Below, piece after piece: positions 40,500-52,154 of a stretch of DNA of 64,000 nucleotides. Positions within the stretch are counted from its first letter, which is position 1, and the number at the start of each line of letters is the position of its first letter. The stretch comes from Symbiodinium natans. Its lineage: Eukaryota; Sar; Dinophyceae; Suessiales; Symbiodiniaceae. The notes beneath the pieces were generated by a model. The model was not told the origin of the DNA and ran no database searches. It saw only the letters and a program-made list of their open reading frames with translations. The position numbers were made by a program, and so were the translations under genes. The stretch spans positions 310,001 to 374,000 of the forward strand of contig CAJNDS010002734.1 of assembly GCA_905221605.1 (NCBI GenBank), given 5' to 3'.

Positions 40500-41951
40500 T
40501 CAGGCGGCCACAGGCATGGGCGAGCGAGCATGCGGCGGTACTGTCCGACAGCGGGCGCAACGGCCAGCAGGTGCTCCCAACATGCCACTCGCGTCGCCGG
40601 TGTCGAGGAACGTGTTGCGCACCACCAGCCCGTGATCTGCCAGCGACTCGATGCGCTGCGAGAGGGCCTCCCGGCAGAAGCGGGGTGCGGCTTCGAGAAG
40701 CCTTGGGGCTGATGTTCCGCCGTTGACACGGCGATAGGCCGCCATCTGAAGGCGGAAGATGTCCTGGAGATCAGCCTTGACGCGATGCCAGTCTGCCTGG
40801 GCCATGACGCACTGGTATGGCAGCAGCTGTTGCCCATCCAAGCTTTGGTAGACAATGGCTGGCTTACCAATTCTCTCCAAGAAGAGCTGGAGGTACCTAG
40901 TTCATGGTTGGGATAATATTAGTAATTTGAAATTATATTCCTTATTGGGTTTAAGTACCTTTAAAATGTAACATGTTACCCAACTATGACAAAGGTACTC
41001 TGACAGATGAAAGTCACAACTGCCTGCCATCGCCGGACGATACCGTTCCCATGCACCAAGCCCCCAGTCCCGACCCCGGTTGATGGTCGCCGGCTTCTCC
41101 TTTCCGCCCTTGCCGCCCTTCCCGCGCGCGGGGATCATGGGCCAGCCGCGCTTGAAGCTGGAGAGTGCCAAGACCACGTAGAAAGTTCGAGACATGTGCC
41201 TCTCTACTGCAGCACCGGGACGGTTGAGGCACCAGTTCACAGTGGACCTGAGAAGCTGCAGCGTTATCGGGAGATGTGGAGCTGCCAACTTCGGCAAAGA
41301 CAAGGTTGCGGCAAAGGCGAAGATCACGTACACTGAAAACTTGCCGTCTTGCTGAGGTCGGGAAACGGCAAGGCGCTCCTTTCTCTGGGAAGCCTCGCGC
41401 ATCGCCATGGCGCAGTCACCGACCTGTGGGAAATTCCGCCGCAGAGTTGCATGGCTGTCCCTCCAACAGCCAAAGTGCTGGTCTAAGCCAAACAGAACAT
41501 CCAGATACCGGGTGACCTTCCAGTTGGTAAAGGGGCTGACAGACCAGTGCATAGTACAGTCGGCGGGCGCCAGAACATGCAACGCCGCCCATGTCTCATC
41601 TAGCTCGGCCTTAGATGCCCGGACCTCTGGCCGCACCAATACATCAGCTGGATCATCGGGAGGGTCTTGGATCAACATGTCGCGAAGAACGAACTTTACA
41701 AGGCTGCCACCCCACGGGCAGCATCGGTGCAACATTGCGGATGAAGGGTCTTGCAACACGGCTTGCCAGCCGTCTTCTGAGAGCAGATTTGGTACAAGTT
41801 TGCACCACTCCTCCATGTTCTCAGGTCGTTCTGACATGGCCTGCAGACCCATCACGCCACAAGCGGGTTTTACACCTTCAGCAACAGAGCCAATTAAGCT
41901 GCGATGCGGCCCGGCATGCTTGGAACAATCCCGTACATTTGAAGGTGCCAT
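40500..41951 (-). CDS. Two-exon gene, unknown protein of about 449 residues
   Basis: Exon 1 runs 41951-40999 (953 bases, the longest exon in the window) and opens MAPSNVRDCSKHAGPHRSLI. Exon 2 runs 40896-40500, to a stop after PMPVAA. They join in phase across a 102-base intron at ...HLSE/YLQLFLERIGKPAIVYQ. Visible features: a Trp/Asp-rich first third (MEEWCKLVPNLLSEDGW, CPWGGSLVKFVLRDML); a hydrophobic stretch VYVIFAFAATLSLP that could be a buried helix; a basic Gly-Lys loop GKGGKGGKEK; and QADWHRVKADLQDIFRLQ in exon 2. No family motif is recognised. The downstream end touches a family N element, so the last residues of the frame may instead be intron or 3' UTR. Confidence 0.7.
40897..40998 (-). 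repeat. Introner-like element forming a 102-bp intron (family I)
   Basis: The minus strand begins GTACCTTTGTCATAGTTGGG and ends AACCATGAACTAG, followed by exon bases GTACCTCC. GTACCT is at both junctions. The ends pair as inverted repeats (TCATAGTTGGGTAACAT / ATTATCCCAACCATGA). The intron carries in-frame stops, and its removal joins two open frames in phase. A second copy lies at 62583-62673. Confidence 0.85.
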
Positions 41952-42254
41952 GCTCAAGACAAGGCGCCGACCAAGATGTCAAACAGAAACAGAGGCACGC
42001 TCGACATGGAATGCCATGTGTTGCTGCGAAGTGCTGTCAAGAAACCCAGAATGACCACACGCCCTCGGGCTCCACATAGAAGGCATAGCCAGCCTCGACA
42101 CCACAATGTTTGCCAGTGTTCGCCTAGCTGTAAGTGCGGCACCTGTCGCAGACCTGGCAGCCGGCAACGCCACCGTTTCTCAGAACGACGTGCGCTCAGC
42201 AATCCCCCCAGACTGATGGCTTTGAGTCTGAGGAGGTGCCGGGCTACTACCATT

Positions 42255-42356
42255 TGATTAAGAACCCCAAAAGAATAAAGACTAACAGTCCCTATATTAA
42301 CCTTATGATGAAGAATATGTTTCTGTTTTGGGTGGTTCTTAAGCCATTAGTAGACT
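42255..42356. repeat. Palindromic element family C
   Basis: GATTAAGAACCCC ... GGGTGGTTCTTAAGCCATTAGTAGA, with TTAACCTTATGATGAAGAATATG inside. Confidence 0.8.
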
Positions 42357-42654
42357 AGCGGTGAAACCGGAACGGCCCTGGTCGGACCGACTAAGGGATC
42401 CATTGTGCCGCGAGAGGGGCCCCCCCCCAAGTCAGCGCGAGCAACTCTTGTGGGCACTTCGTGCCCCACAAGTGTGACAGAACTTGGTCCTCGTGGGTGG
42501 CTCTGCCCCTGGCCGCAGGGACCCGCACTCCTGATGAGTCATACAGAAAAAGGCAGAAAGGGTGGAATGGCTTAGGGTTTTTGGTTGTGTTGGCGAAGAC
42601 GTATAACACGGAAGTGAATGCGCCCCCCCTTTCTTCTTCTGCTGGGCATGCCCC

Positions 42655-42772
42655 ACTCTCTTTCTCTCTCTCTCTCTCTCTCTCGCTCTCTCCCTCTGTT
42701 TCTTCTTCTTCTTCTTCTTCTTCTTCTTCTTCTTCTTCTTCTTCTTCTTCTTCTTCTTCTTCTTCTTCTGTG
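42655..42772. repeat. (TC)n and (TTC)n microsatellite
   Basis: About 17 TC pairs and then about 23 TTC triplets. The minus-strand frame encodes a long poly-Glu run next to Arg-Glu repeats, and a second Lys run lies at 42860-42900. Without supporting domains I treat it as simple repeat. Confidence 0.9.
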
Positions 42773-43495
42773 CACTTCAGGCCCTCCCCCCCCCTGGAGG
42801 AAGGGACCTGGCCGCAACGGCCAAGTGGTTCATTGCCTGTGAGAACCTGGTTTTCAAGTTCCTCTGTTTTCTTTTTCTTCTTCTTCTCCTTCTTCGCTTC
42901 CTCCTCGGCGAAGAGGCCCCCCCCCTTGCAGAAGGTCCAAGGCTGCGACGGTTTGCTGTCCCGTCCGGTCCGAGTAAAACGCGCCACCCATGTTCATGTT
43001 GGCAAGTTGGGTGCCGTTGTGTGTCCAGGACTTTGCCTGAAGAGGCCCCGAAGGGAAGCCTGTGAAAACTGGGGCCCTCGACTCATTGGTCATGTTTTGA
43101 CGGCCCCCTTGTTGACTGTTTCTGGGCTACGCATCACTAAGGCTCTCAGGCGAGGGTTCGGCTCCGAAGGTGTGGCCCCCCTTTGTTGACGGCCCCCCCA
43201 ATGAGGTGTTGCTTGTGCTACTTGCCGAGGCCCTCCCCACCGGCATCCTCCTCCTCTGCATCCTCTCCGTCGTCGTCGAGCGACGTGTCCCCTCACATGA
43301 CCGCCCAAAAGGAGTCGCCCCTCTCTCTCTCTCTGCCTGTCCCTCTCCCTCCATGGTGTGACCAGAGGCACCTTGCACCATGTCAAGTTCGCAGGTAAGG
43401 CTAGAAGCTTCAGAAATCCTTGATTCTTCAACCCCGTTTTTTTCTGGGCCATTCGATAATAAAGGAGCCCTTCGGGGGCTGAACTGCAAGGCAGG

Positions 43496-43575
43496 CTCAT
43501 GGCAGAACTTCGCCGCCGCCACAAAGCGAGTCCCACAGTCAGAGCAGAAGTTTGCAGCCTTGCTTTGGCCAGGTC
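43496..43575 (-). CDS. Zinc-ribbon exon
   Basis: The minus strand after a TCAG acceptor reads PGQSKAANFCSDCGTRFVAA then AKFCHE. CxxC-14-C with FCHE matches the first three metal ligands of the double zinc ribbon found in many eukaryotic and bacterial proteins (FCxxCG...KFCxECG). The fourth Cys would lie on the next exon. Ends at CAT|GAGCC, a possible GA donor. The rest of the gene was not traced. Confidence 0.55.
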
Positions 43576-44059
43576 CTGACAACGCAATGTGCCGGTAGGG
43601 GAGAAGGAAGATTTCCGCCTAGCAAAGCAGAGCACCAGTAGTGACACTGCAAGGGCTTGGGTCATCGTAACAGGTCGTAACTATGCAAAGTCCTGCGGAG
43701 CTGCGTGGCGTCTGAACTTTCGGCGGCGTGCCTCAATGCACTCTGGGCACTTTTTCGAAGGCCTGCACACTCCGACTCGACTTAATCGGAATCCCTTGGT
43801 CCAAACGGTCGCTTTCGACTCTCAGGATGTACCAGAACAGCCCTTCGGAGCAAGAAGCTGCCACAAAAGGGTGCCCCCAAGCTCGGCTCTTCAATCTCAC
43901 GTCCGCATCTGAAGGCTACGACCACGATTACCCTAAACTAAACCCTACACCCTAAACCCTTTGGCAGCAGCCTTGCGGTGTCCTCGACTGGAATGGGCTA
44001 GAGTTTAGGGTTTAGGGTTTAGGGCTTAGGGTTTAGGGTTTATCATCTGGCAAGTGACT

Positions 44060-44152
44060 GACCGCAGTGCAGGGCGCCATCGCGGCGGGAGGGGTGGCCA
44101 CGGTGCTTTGCGCCACGATTGGCGCAGTGGTCACGTTGCTCCAGACCCTCTG
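44060..44152 (+). CDS. Possible last exon with a membrane helix (weak)
   Basis: The plus strand after GTGCAG reads GAIAAGGVATVLCATIGAVV then TLLQTL and a stop, a plausible single membrane helix at a C-terminus. It would be the only convincing plus-strand exon in the window. The opposite strand is also open, so I hold this loosely. Confidence 0.22.
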
Positions 44153-44782
44153 AACACAGGGAGGGTTTTGGGGTTTAGAGTTTTGGGGTTTAGGGTTTAC
44201 CTATGAGCCTACTACACAGTTTGTCACAAGGAACTAGGGAGGTGTAGTGGGAGTACAAGGCCCCAAATTTCCCCCAATGCTCAACCAGCATACAAAGCCT
44301 TGCTCAAGTTATCGCCCCCTCCCTTACACACTTGGCTCTTTTATGAAAATCATGGTCACCGTCACCGAAGAAGGCGGGGCACACGACGGGAGCTCGTGCT
44401 GGCTGGCCGGCATAGACACCAAGTGCTGGCGACACTGGCGTAGGCTCCTCCAGCCCACATGGGCGTCGAGGCATGATAGCGCAAGGACTTCACTTGGTTC
44501 AAACGGGGTGCTCTTCATGACATTGCATGTAGAGAGCATAAGAGGAACACGATATTTACTGTTCCGTCCAGTCCGGGTCCTGCTTGTAAATGCAAACCGG
44601 CGCCGCCGCCGGCACAAGCTTCGGTTGGAATTCGATCCTGCGACATGAATGCCAGAACGAATGAGCACGTGCAGTGGGCTACCCTCTTTCATATCTTCCA
44701 TGTACTGACTAGCACTTCGCACCCGTTTATCTGGCGCAAGTAAGGAACGGAGGCGGGCTTCAGATGACGTCAGCTAGAAACC

Positions 44783-44885
44783 CAGAGGGTCCATTTGTAC
44801 TACTACTATGGAATTAGGTCCCCCAAAACCCTATGTAGAAGGATTTTTGGGGTGCCTAATACTACAAACGGACCCTCTGGGAAAG
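44783..44885. repeat. Palindromic element family E, intact copy
   Basis: CCAGAGGGTCCATTTGTACTAC ... CTAATACTACAAACGGACCCTCTGG. The terminal repeats match over about 20 bp, with inner arms CCCCCAAAACCCTATGTAGA and GGATTTTTGGGGTGCC. Confidence 0.9.
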
Positions 44886-45079
44886 ATCCTAAACCCCTAA
44901 ACCCTAAACCCTAAACCCTAACCCTAAACCCTGAACCCTAAACCCTAAACAGATCTTGCCAGGAGGCGCTGCGGCAACTGCTGGAGGTGTGGGGGGCGGC
45001 GCCTGCACAGCACAAGACAGAGACAAGGGCATCAGTGCCATGCACTTCGGCGCACCTCCTCCCCACTTCTGCGGTTTTC

Positions 45080-45312
45080 TTAAGAAGGGTTTAAGGGGCT
45101 TTAGGGTTTAGGGTTTAGGGTTTAGGGACCCATAGAATCCCTACATTGCCCCTAAGAAGGGATAATATTCTTAAGAACCCATAGATTCCCTATATTACCC
45201 TTAAGAAGGGATGATATTTCTTAAGAACCCATAGAATCCCCCTATAGTATACCCTTAATAAGGAAGAATGTTTCTGACTTTTTTCGGGGTTCTTAAGAAA
45301 ATTGGCAGACTT
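45080..45312. repeat. Family C element with triplicated left half
   Basis: TTCTTAAGAACCCATAGA(A/T)TCCC(C)TATA is present two to three times between 45120 and 45240, then AATAAGGAAGAATGTTTCTG and GGGGTTCTTAAGAAAATTGGCAGAC. Tandem growth of one arm. Confidence 0.82.
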
Positions 45313-45574
45313 CAGGGGGCTGAAACAGCTGGCCTTGTTTGGGCCCTTGCTGCTTGGGCGAAGCCTGGGCAGACATGTTTACGCGGCGCGACTGCAAAAG
45401 CTGGGGGGTCCTCTATACGCCTTCCCAGTTTAGGGTTTAGGGTTTAGGGTTTAGGGCCCCATCTGAACGACCCCCTACCGGAAACAAGGCCACATAACCA
45501 GCCTGTCTCGAGCAGAGGGGCAGTTAGGGATAAGCAGCGGAGGATCCCTGTCAAACATTCTTGCCCCATGGAAG

Positions 45575-45892
45575 TCACAGAACACCCCTAAACCCTAAAC
45601 CCTAAACCCTGAACCCCTAAACCCTAAACCCTAAACCCTAAACCCTAAACCCTGCAGCTATGGGCTCGGCTTTGCGGAGGCTGCCCGGCGCATGGGCGAT
45701 ATTGCCCGCTGCGGCTGCGGCGACAGCGCCCGCAACTCCTGCAGGGTGTGGAGTCGAAACAAGTCTCTCCTCGATGACTCACGCCGATGCTTAAACCCTA
45801 AACCCTGAACCCTAAACCCTAAACCCTAAACCCTGAACCCTAAACCCTAAACCCTGAACCCTGAACCCTAAACCCTAAACCCTAAAGCCCTT
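45575..45892. repeat. Telomere-type tracts around a GC-rich block
   Basis: CCCTAAA arrays at 45585-45655 and CCCTAAA/CCCTGAA arrays at 45793-45888 flank about 130 bp rich in GCGGCTGCGGC. That block is open in two plus-strand frames with no family motif, so no gene is called. Confidence 0.8.
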
Positions 45893-46423
45893 CACATTCT
45901 ACTCCCATGACTGGACCCCCCCCCCCCCGCCCCAAGTTCGGGAGCCAACTATTCCTTCCGGAGCAGCCTCCGAGATAATCTCACGGGCTTCCTTTTCTTC
46001 AACGTGTAACGGACCAACCCTAAACCCTAAACCCTAAACCCTTTTTGAACCTTAACCCCTGACCCCAAACCCGAAAGGCCATAAACCTGAAGCCCGCTCC
46101 TGGGAGGCACCAGGGCCATCTGATGTGTAAGCATGCTGATTCTGGCTTCCCACGTGCCCTGCCGTAGAAGAAGGACAGTTGCAGAAGGCTTAGGGTTTGG
46201 GGGTTTAGGGCATTCCTGTCTGTCAAAGTCTCTTATGGACACATCAAATGGATATAGGGCGTCTAGAAGCTTCTACGACTCTTAATAGGGTGAAGCCCCT
46301 AAACCCTACACCCGAAACTCCAGCAGCTCCCCCAAACTTAACTGAGTGCCTAAACCCTAAACCCTAAACCCTAAACCCTAAACCCTAAACCCTAAACCCT
46401 AAAAACCCTAATTAAAATCATCT

Positions 46424-47232
46424 AGAACAAATCTTCAAACCGCTGAGAGATGGCAGCATCCGCGTCATCCACATTCAACTGAGCGGGGTGCCGTAGATCT
46501 TGCCTCAAAGGGCTGCGGCTGACGCTACAGCTGTATGCAAAGTGAAAAATCGCTGTGGGGGGGGGGGGTTGAACTTGCCTACAACTCTGTCAGCTCTTGC
46601 ATGACTAGACTATGGTAGAGAGGGCTTAGGACTAGAGGAGGCGAGTAGCTTCTCTAAACCCTAACTAACCCTAAACCCTAAAAACCCTAAACCCTAAACC
46701 CTAAACCCTAAACCCTAAACCCTAAACCTTGTTTGAGGCGCCGCCAAAGCCTATATCCTAAACCCTCCTGCGGCCCACTGGTGCCTCCAGTGCCCCATAG
46801 TGGTTTAGGGTTTAGGGTTCAGGGGGTTTTAGGTTAGGGTTCAGGGTTTAGGGTTTAGGGTTTAGGGTTTAGGTTTAGGTTTAGGGTTTAGGGTTTAGGG
46901 TTTAGGGTTTAGGGAATTCTCGGCCGAGATTCCCGGCACGATGGTGTTGCTGAGGCTGGCCTTCGTCAGTCCAGTACCCGCCGGCTTCGCGGGAGACTCC
47001 TCTTGCGATGTGTTGAACTGTTTGCTTCGGCTTGGGATCTTTAACCCTGAACCCTGACCCTGAACCCTGAACCCTAAACCCTAAACCCTAAACCCTAAAC
47101 CCTAAACCCTCCCACATGGAGCCTTACACTGTTGGCTCCTCTGTGCAACTCTTCGCATGGATCGCAAGCGCGGCTGACGTAAACGTCCGGCCACACCATG
47201 GGCATTTCTCCAAGACCTCGTAAGATGCGGAC
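46424..47232 (-). CDS. 3' part of a C2HC zinc-finger protein gene
   Basis: Three minus-strand exons. About 47232-47124 reads SYEVLEKCPWCGRTFTSAAL then AIHAKSCTEEPTV: a CxxC-HxxxC finger (C-P-W-C, then H and C twelve and sixteen residues on), the zf-C2HC type seen in ZC2HC1-like proteins. About 47035-46925 reads SKQFNTSQEESPAKPAGTGL then TKASLSNTIVPGISAE, a flexible linker. About 46535-46424 reads RQDLRHPAQLNVDDADAAIS then QRFEDLF and a TAG stop. Telomere-type arrays lie in both gaps (46800-46915 and 47042-47110). The role of this family is unclear in general; the finger probably binds protein or nucleic acid. Upstream exons were not identified. Confidence 0.6.
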
Positions 47233-47597
47233 GAGTTCATGTGGGGGGTAGGTTTTTGGGGGGGGGGTCCCTCTGTGAGGGATTCTACCTAAAAACCCTA
47301 AACCCTAAACCCTAAACCCTAAACCCTAGGTACCCCCCCCCCCCCCTATTTTTGGGTAATAGCCATGTCGAGGTCTCAGGCCACGTCGTGGCATGGATGT
47401 AGTAGCAGATACCGCCCAGGGCCGGCCCGCCCCTTCTACTACCTTGGAGCCCTAAACCCTAACCCTAAACCCTAAACCCTAAACCCTAAACCCTAAACCC
47501 CCCCATGATTTGCAAGAAGCCTCCTGGTCGTAGTTGTTGTGCATCTCCTCCAGGGTTCAGAAATAGCAGGGGGGTTGTGACGGCCTGGGGGGGGGGG

Positions 47598-47696
47598 GGG
47601 GTTAGGGCTTATAGGGCTTATAGGGCTTATAGGGCTTATAGAGTTTATAGGGTTTATAGGGTTTATAGGATTTATAGGGTTTATAGGGTTTATATG
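47598..47696. repeat. Variant array (TTATAGGGC/T)n
   Basis: Ten or eleven 9-base units; the first four read GCTTATAGG and the later ones GTTTATAGG. It follows a run of about 14 G. A different lengthening of the heptamer from the one at 9790. Confidence 0.93.
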
Positions 47697-47699
47697 TGC

Positions 47700-47825
47700 C
47701 CCTGAACCTTGAACCGTAAACCCAGCACGACCACAGGGGGGAGAGGGGAAACCGTAAACCTGCTATTACCACAAACCTTGAACCCGAATAAAACTCTAAA
47801 CCCGGGGGGGGGGGGGGGGGGGTGC
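47700..47825. repeat. Relative of the 15.3 kb degenerate satellite
   Basis: ACCTTGAACCGTAAACCCAGCACGACCACAGGGGGG-like block matches 15350-15400, followed by a run of about 20 G. Confidence 0.65.
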
Positions 47826-48589
47826 ACCTATGCTGGCCCACATGGGTTTACAGGCTTTGCAGGGTGTATAGGGTTTAGGGTTTAGGGGCAACAGCTCGTA
47901 CCCCGCGCCCGGGCATTCCTCGTTGAACGTTGCCCGGTCCTTCAGGTGTCGGAGAAGCAAAACAAAGCCCTGCGCCCCCAGAAAACATCTCTAAGAGGCA
48001 AAGCCGTGAAACATATCAAACATATTGTGCATACGATACATATCTGCATTACGGATACATATTATAGACTATTTATACATATTATGCACTATTTATACAT
48101 ATTATGCATATTATACACTATTATACATATGGAGAACGCCTGGTTGCTCAACGACGTCCCTGCCAGCATCGCCGCCAAACGCTCCGGTCGCCGGGGAAGT
48201 GGCCTCAGAGGACTCTAAGTTTCGCTTCAAGGGACTACAGGGGGACCCTTCTTAGGGGCCTTAAGGGGTTCTTTAGGGGTATTTAGGGGCTACTTAGGTA
48301 TATAGGTGCTATATAAGGTATACATAGGGGTTCTACCTGAGGTAGCAGTTGACTACGCTAAGCGTGAATGTGGTACCGGTAGTCAGGCTTACAATGGAAC
48401 AAGCTCGAGTCCACAAGTGCACACTCTACGTGAGCCCATGCACCCTAAACCCCAAACCCTAACCCAAACCTAAACCTAAACCCTCCAAGCAAACTCTGCT
48501 GAGATTGGAGCTTCTGCTCAGAAAGCGGCTTTTTCTCCTCCTCGGCTTAGGCATGCAGATGCTCTCACTGTCCGTTAGCAGGGAATGAG

Positions 48590-48662
48590 GGAACTAGGGC
48601 CTTATATATACCCTTTAAGGGATTACATAGGGTACCTCCTTCCCCCATTCCCTACCAACCAA
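48590..48662. repeat. Palindromic element family F
   Basis: AGGGAATGAGGGAACTAGGGCC ... GGGTACCTCCTTCCCCCATTCCCTA with a CCCTTTAAGGG centre. Confidence 0.85.
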
Positions 48663-49124
48663 CAGTAAGTACTTGGGGCTGCTGGTGGCAGCACCGACGG
48701 GCGAGCCCCTAAACCCTAAACCCTAAACCCTAAAACCTAAACCCTAACCCTAAACCCTAAACCTAAAACCCGAAACCCTAAACCATGCTACAAGTCATCT
48801 GTGCAGAAAGCGGCCTGGGCCAACCATTTCTTTTCACCTGAGCATGAGGCGGGCTTGGCACTTCTCATGGGATTCCTCACGGGAGGATCGGAAAAGGGGG
48901 GCCCTAAGATGATTGAGGCCTGAGAATCGCTCGGATGCTGCGATGGATCGCAACAAGGGAAACTGCGACTGCACAGCAAAGGGCAACAAGGCTCCGGCAT
49001 TGTGGCACATGTATCGGCAAAGATCGGGATCCAAACTCCCGTCCACACAGGTAGCCTGAATGCTCAAGCTGCTCAAGCTAGCACAGGCCCAGGCCAGGAT
49101 GAATCCGCATGGTGAGTTTCTTGA

Positions 49125-49207
49125 GAAGATGGTCCCTTTTTGGGGTACCCTAAATATTCGGGGTCGCCTGAGAATACCCCAAGAGGGAACCATAATGTAG
49201 ACAACCC
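49125..49207. repeat. Palindromic element family M
   Basis: GATGGTCCCTTTTTGGGGTACCCTAAATATTCGGGGTCG ... CCAAGAGGGAACCATAATGTAGACAACC. Confidence 0.8.
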
Positions 49208-49297
49208 CCCCCCCACATGCGACTGATTTGAGGTGAGCCACACATCAGCATCTGCGGCCGCCCGCCCGACATGGCTAGTCAGAAGATGTGCGAGACA

Positions 49298-49363
49298 CCC
49301 TAAACCCTAAACCCTAAACCCTAAACCCTAAACCCTAAACCCTAAACCCTAAACCCTAAACCC
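49298..49363. repeat. Telomere-type array (CCCTAAA)n, about 9 units
   Basis: Perfect units. The interval 48.7-52.1 kb otherwise shows repeats only; the open frames at 50880-51785 lack motifs. Confidence 0.95.
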
Positions 49364-49739
49364 TTCACCATAAAAGCATGGGTCAAGATGCACCTGTGAC
49401 AGTGCCTAGGTAGTGTGCATGTCACCATGTCACATTTTGATACATTTTGCCCAACAAAACCCGACCTCAAAGGGCAGCAGCAGGCCAATCGCAAGGCAAG
49501 CCAAGTCTGCCGCTGCCACCAAAAGTTGCTACACTTTGACTGCCTTCCGCTGAGAGGCCAATCACCATGTTATTAATAACTACAAGAATGAATCATAAAA
49601 AAAGAAAGTAGTGGGATTTCAACTGAAAACACAGTAGATTCCTGAACATTCTTAATAGTATTGGTGGGCCCCCTGACCTTTTTGCCAGCCGCCAGGTCGC
49701 GGGAGGCCAAGAGGCACCTTGGCGCTTCACGACTCGTGG

Positions 49740-49855
49740 GTGTGGGGGGGGTTGGGGGGGGGGGGGGATTGTGGGGGGGGGGTGGGGGAGGGGGGGGGGT
49801 TGGGGTTGGGTTGGGGGCAGAAGTTGGGGGGGGGGGGGGGGGGGGGGGGGGGGCA
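49740..49855. repeat. G-rich low-complexity tract
   Basis: GGGGGGTTGGGGG-type sequence ending in a run of about 27 G. Gly-rich and Pro-rich frames here are artefacts. Likely quadruplex-forming on the plus strand. Confidence 0.93.
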
Positions 49856-50335
49856 TCGCGGGGGGCCGTCAACTCGGCTGATGGCTGGTGACCCGCTGTT
49901 CCGTTGCAAGCGGCCCACGCCTCCACAGTGAAGGAGCCTGCACCAAGAGGGTTGGTACGGGTGGGAAGCATGGAAAGACGGCAACTTTAAGAAACTCAGT
50001 AAGAACAAGCTGTGAGTGCAGGCTGCATGCACATGTTCAGGTCAGGAACGCCCTCTTAGGAACTTGAACGCTGACACATGCTTCGACCAAAACCTACAGC
50101 CAATCTTGCTGCCAGCATTGCCCGCATGGCTATGGCAGCGTGCCGTCGCACTGCAAGGCTCCCCAAACTCTAACCCTAAACCCTAAACCCTAAACCCTAA
50201 AATAAACCAGTGAAAAGAAAAGACCAGCCTGATGGGTTTGCCAAGTACTCAAAGGGAACGTCGCTTGAGCTGTGTCCATCAAATAGCCACCTCACAACTC
50301 TGCTTCGCGGTATGCCCAGGGATGAAGCAATGTAC

Positions 50336-50488
50336 CAGGATGGGCGATTTGGCCCTAGAATCCCCATAATCCACCCTATAAAGGGCCTTTTTAAGGGGTT
50401 ATAGGGTTTAATAGCCCGTCCCCATAATCAACCCTATCAAGGGCCTTGTTAAGGGGGTTATAGGGCCTAACAGCCCGTCCTGGTATTC
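50336..50488. repeat. Palindromic element family D with doubled core
   Basis: CCAGGATGGGCGATTTGGCCC ... CCTAACAGCCCGTCCTGG. The ATAATC(C/A)ACCCTAT(A/C)AAGGGCC core is present twice in tandem. Confidence 0.92.
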
Positions 50489-50607
50489 TCTGCGTTCAGG
50501 TTAGGTCTTCGAACTCCCGACTCCTCGGAACAAAGTGACACAGCACACCTGATGATTCTACGAGGGGGATTTTCGGGGGGCCACGGTTGGAACCCACCCC
50601 CTCCTTT

Positions 50608-50670
50608 TAGGGTTTAGGGTTTAGGGTTTAGGGTTTAGGGTTTAGGGTTTAGGGTTTAGGGTTTAGGGTA
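50608..50670. repeat. Telomere-type array (TTTAGGG)n, about 9 units
   Basis: Perfect units, ending in GGGTAAAGGGC. Confidence 0.95.
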
Positions 50671-51907
50671 AAGGGCTTTTGACCGCAAACCGCGCGGGCG
50701 AGCATGAAGAACAACTATCAGCAGGCCTTCAGCCCGCCGCTCGGAGATCCCTTTGGTCCAGAGTTAGCTAAGCAGGCACGGTCCACATGCATTGAGCCAC
50801 TGTGAACCCTACACCCTTAAGTTGCTGAGGAACTGCAGCTCGGCGCTGTTAGATACCGGGTCGGAATATCACAACGAAGTTGGTAGCTGCAAGCTCAGCT
50901 GGACTCTGCTGCTGCAGGCCTTCTCGCCTGACTTGCAGAATCCATTTCTTAGAGCTTTGGTGCTCTAACTCTGGCATCTACTTGCCATCGCAAGGGGACA
51001 CGGCCATCTTGCCAACGTGGGAAATCACAGGTTCCCGGCACGTGCAACCCTTCGGGCTCTCTCTCTCTCTCTCTCTCCCTCCCTCTCTCTCTCGCGTTTA
51101 CGTGTGTGCAAACGTGACACTGGGGAAAACTTTTTGGAGTGTACTGTCATGTGCTGGCGAAAACTCAGGAACTCCTTCGGGGTTGAGACAGGGTCAGAGG
51201 TGCGCAGCTCCGTGAACTCAAGGTAGGAAAGTAGATGTGCTCTGGCGGGGCGTCTCTGTAGGTCGCGAATATGTCAGGCCTTTCATGGCCAACCCGCGGG
51301 GGGCGTAGGCATGCCGCCCTGGAATACCTGTGACTGTGGCAAGAGGCCTCCATTTCAAAGGACATTCATTCAAGCCGTGGCAGGCTCGGATACCTGCTCT
51401 AAAAGCGCTCGAAACGGCAATTTGCCGAAGGCTAAGTCGGCTAAATCTTCAGAATCTTGCCGTCAAGCATTGAAGCTTGACAACCACAGCGAGCAAAGAA
51501 ATGCCTTGCGATTGCACGCGGCACTAAACAAAACTATGGTAGGACAATCGTGCATTAATTGTGGACCGCTGGCCGCACAGCCTTTTTGGCCCAACTGATC
51601 TTCTCAGCGACGCTGTGCGGGTACAAAAATGTTGCGCGGCGTCTGGCATGGAGATTACTCATCCAGTGCTCCGGGAAGCCCAGTTGGTGCGCCGATCCTT
51701 CGTCAAGGGCTTGAGTCTTCTGGCAAGATCCATGCAGGCTCTGAAACCCTATAGTTTGTTACAACATGCTGCGCATCTCAAGTAAGCCATGTCTCAGAGA
51801 ACCGCTGTACTCTGGTGGGTCTGGAGTCTCCAACTTTGGTGCTCTTGGTGGCGACGTATCTCCATTGGCTCCGATCGCCTCGGCTGAACCGTGTGATACG
51901 CTGTAAT

Positions 51908-52085
51908 TATGGGGGTTGACGAAAATAAGGGACCGCCAATAATAGAGCCCCCAAATAGTAGGACTCCCTTATATCATATAATAAGGACCCCAGTAAGGTA
52001 CCCCTAATATCGTAACCCCCATTTATAGGGCCACCCCTAATATCGTAAACCCCCATATATAGGGCCCCCTTAGATCATCCCTTAA
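51908..52085. repeat. Palindromic element family N with repeated right end
   Basis: ATGGGGGTTGACGAAAATAAGGGACC ... AAGGACCCCAGTAAGGTACCCCTAATATCGTAACCCCCAT, then TTATAGGGCCACCCCTAATATCGTAAACCCCCATATATAGGGCC as an extra copy of the right end. Confidence 0.88.
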
Positions 52086-52154
52086 AGGGTATAGGTCCCG
52101 AGTTCCCCCTTTATATTTCCCTTAAAAGGTGCTAAGGCCACATGTCAGTGCCGA

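Noticed and set aside
42391-42987. A protein with a long poly-glutamate run
   Set aside because: The run is a (TTC)n/(TC)n microsatellite read in one frame; the neighbouring residues show no domain and the other strand is equally open as poly-serine.
49573-50032. Proline-rich and glycine-rich proteins
   Set aside because: Low-complexity G tract in all frames; no motif outside it.
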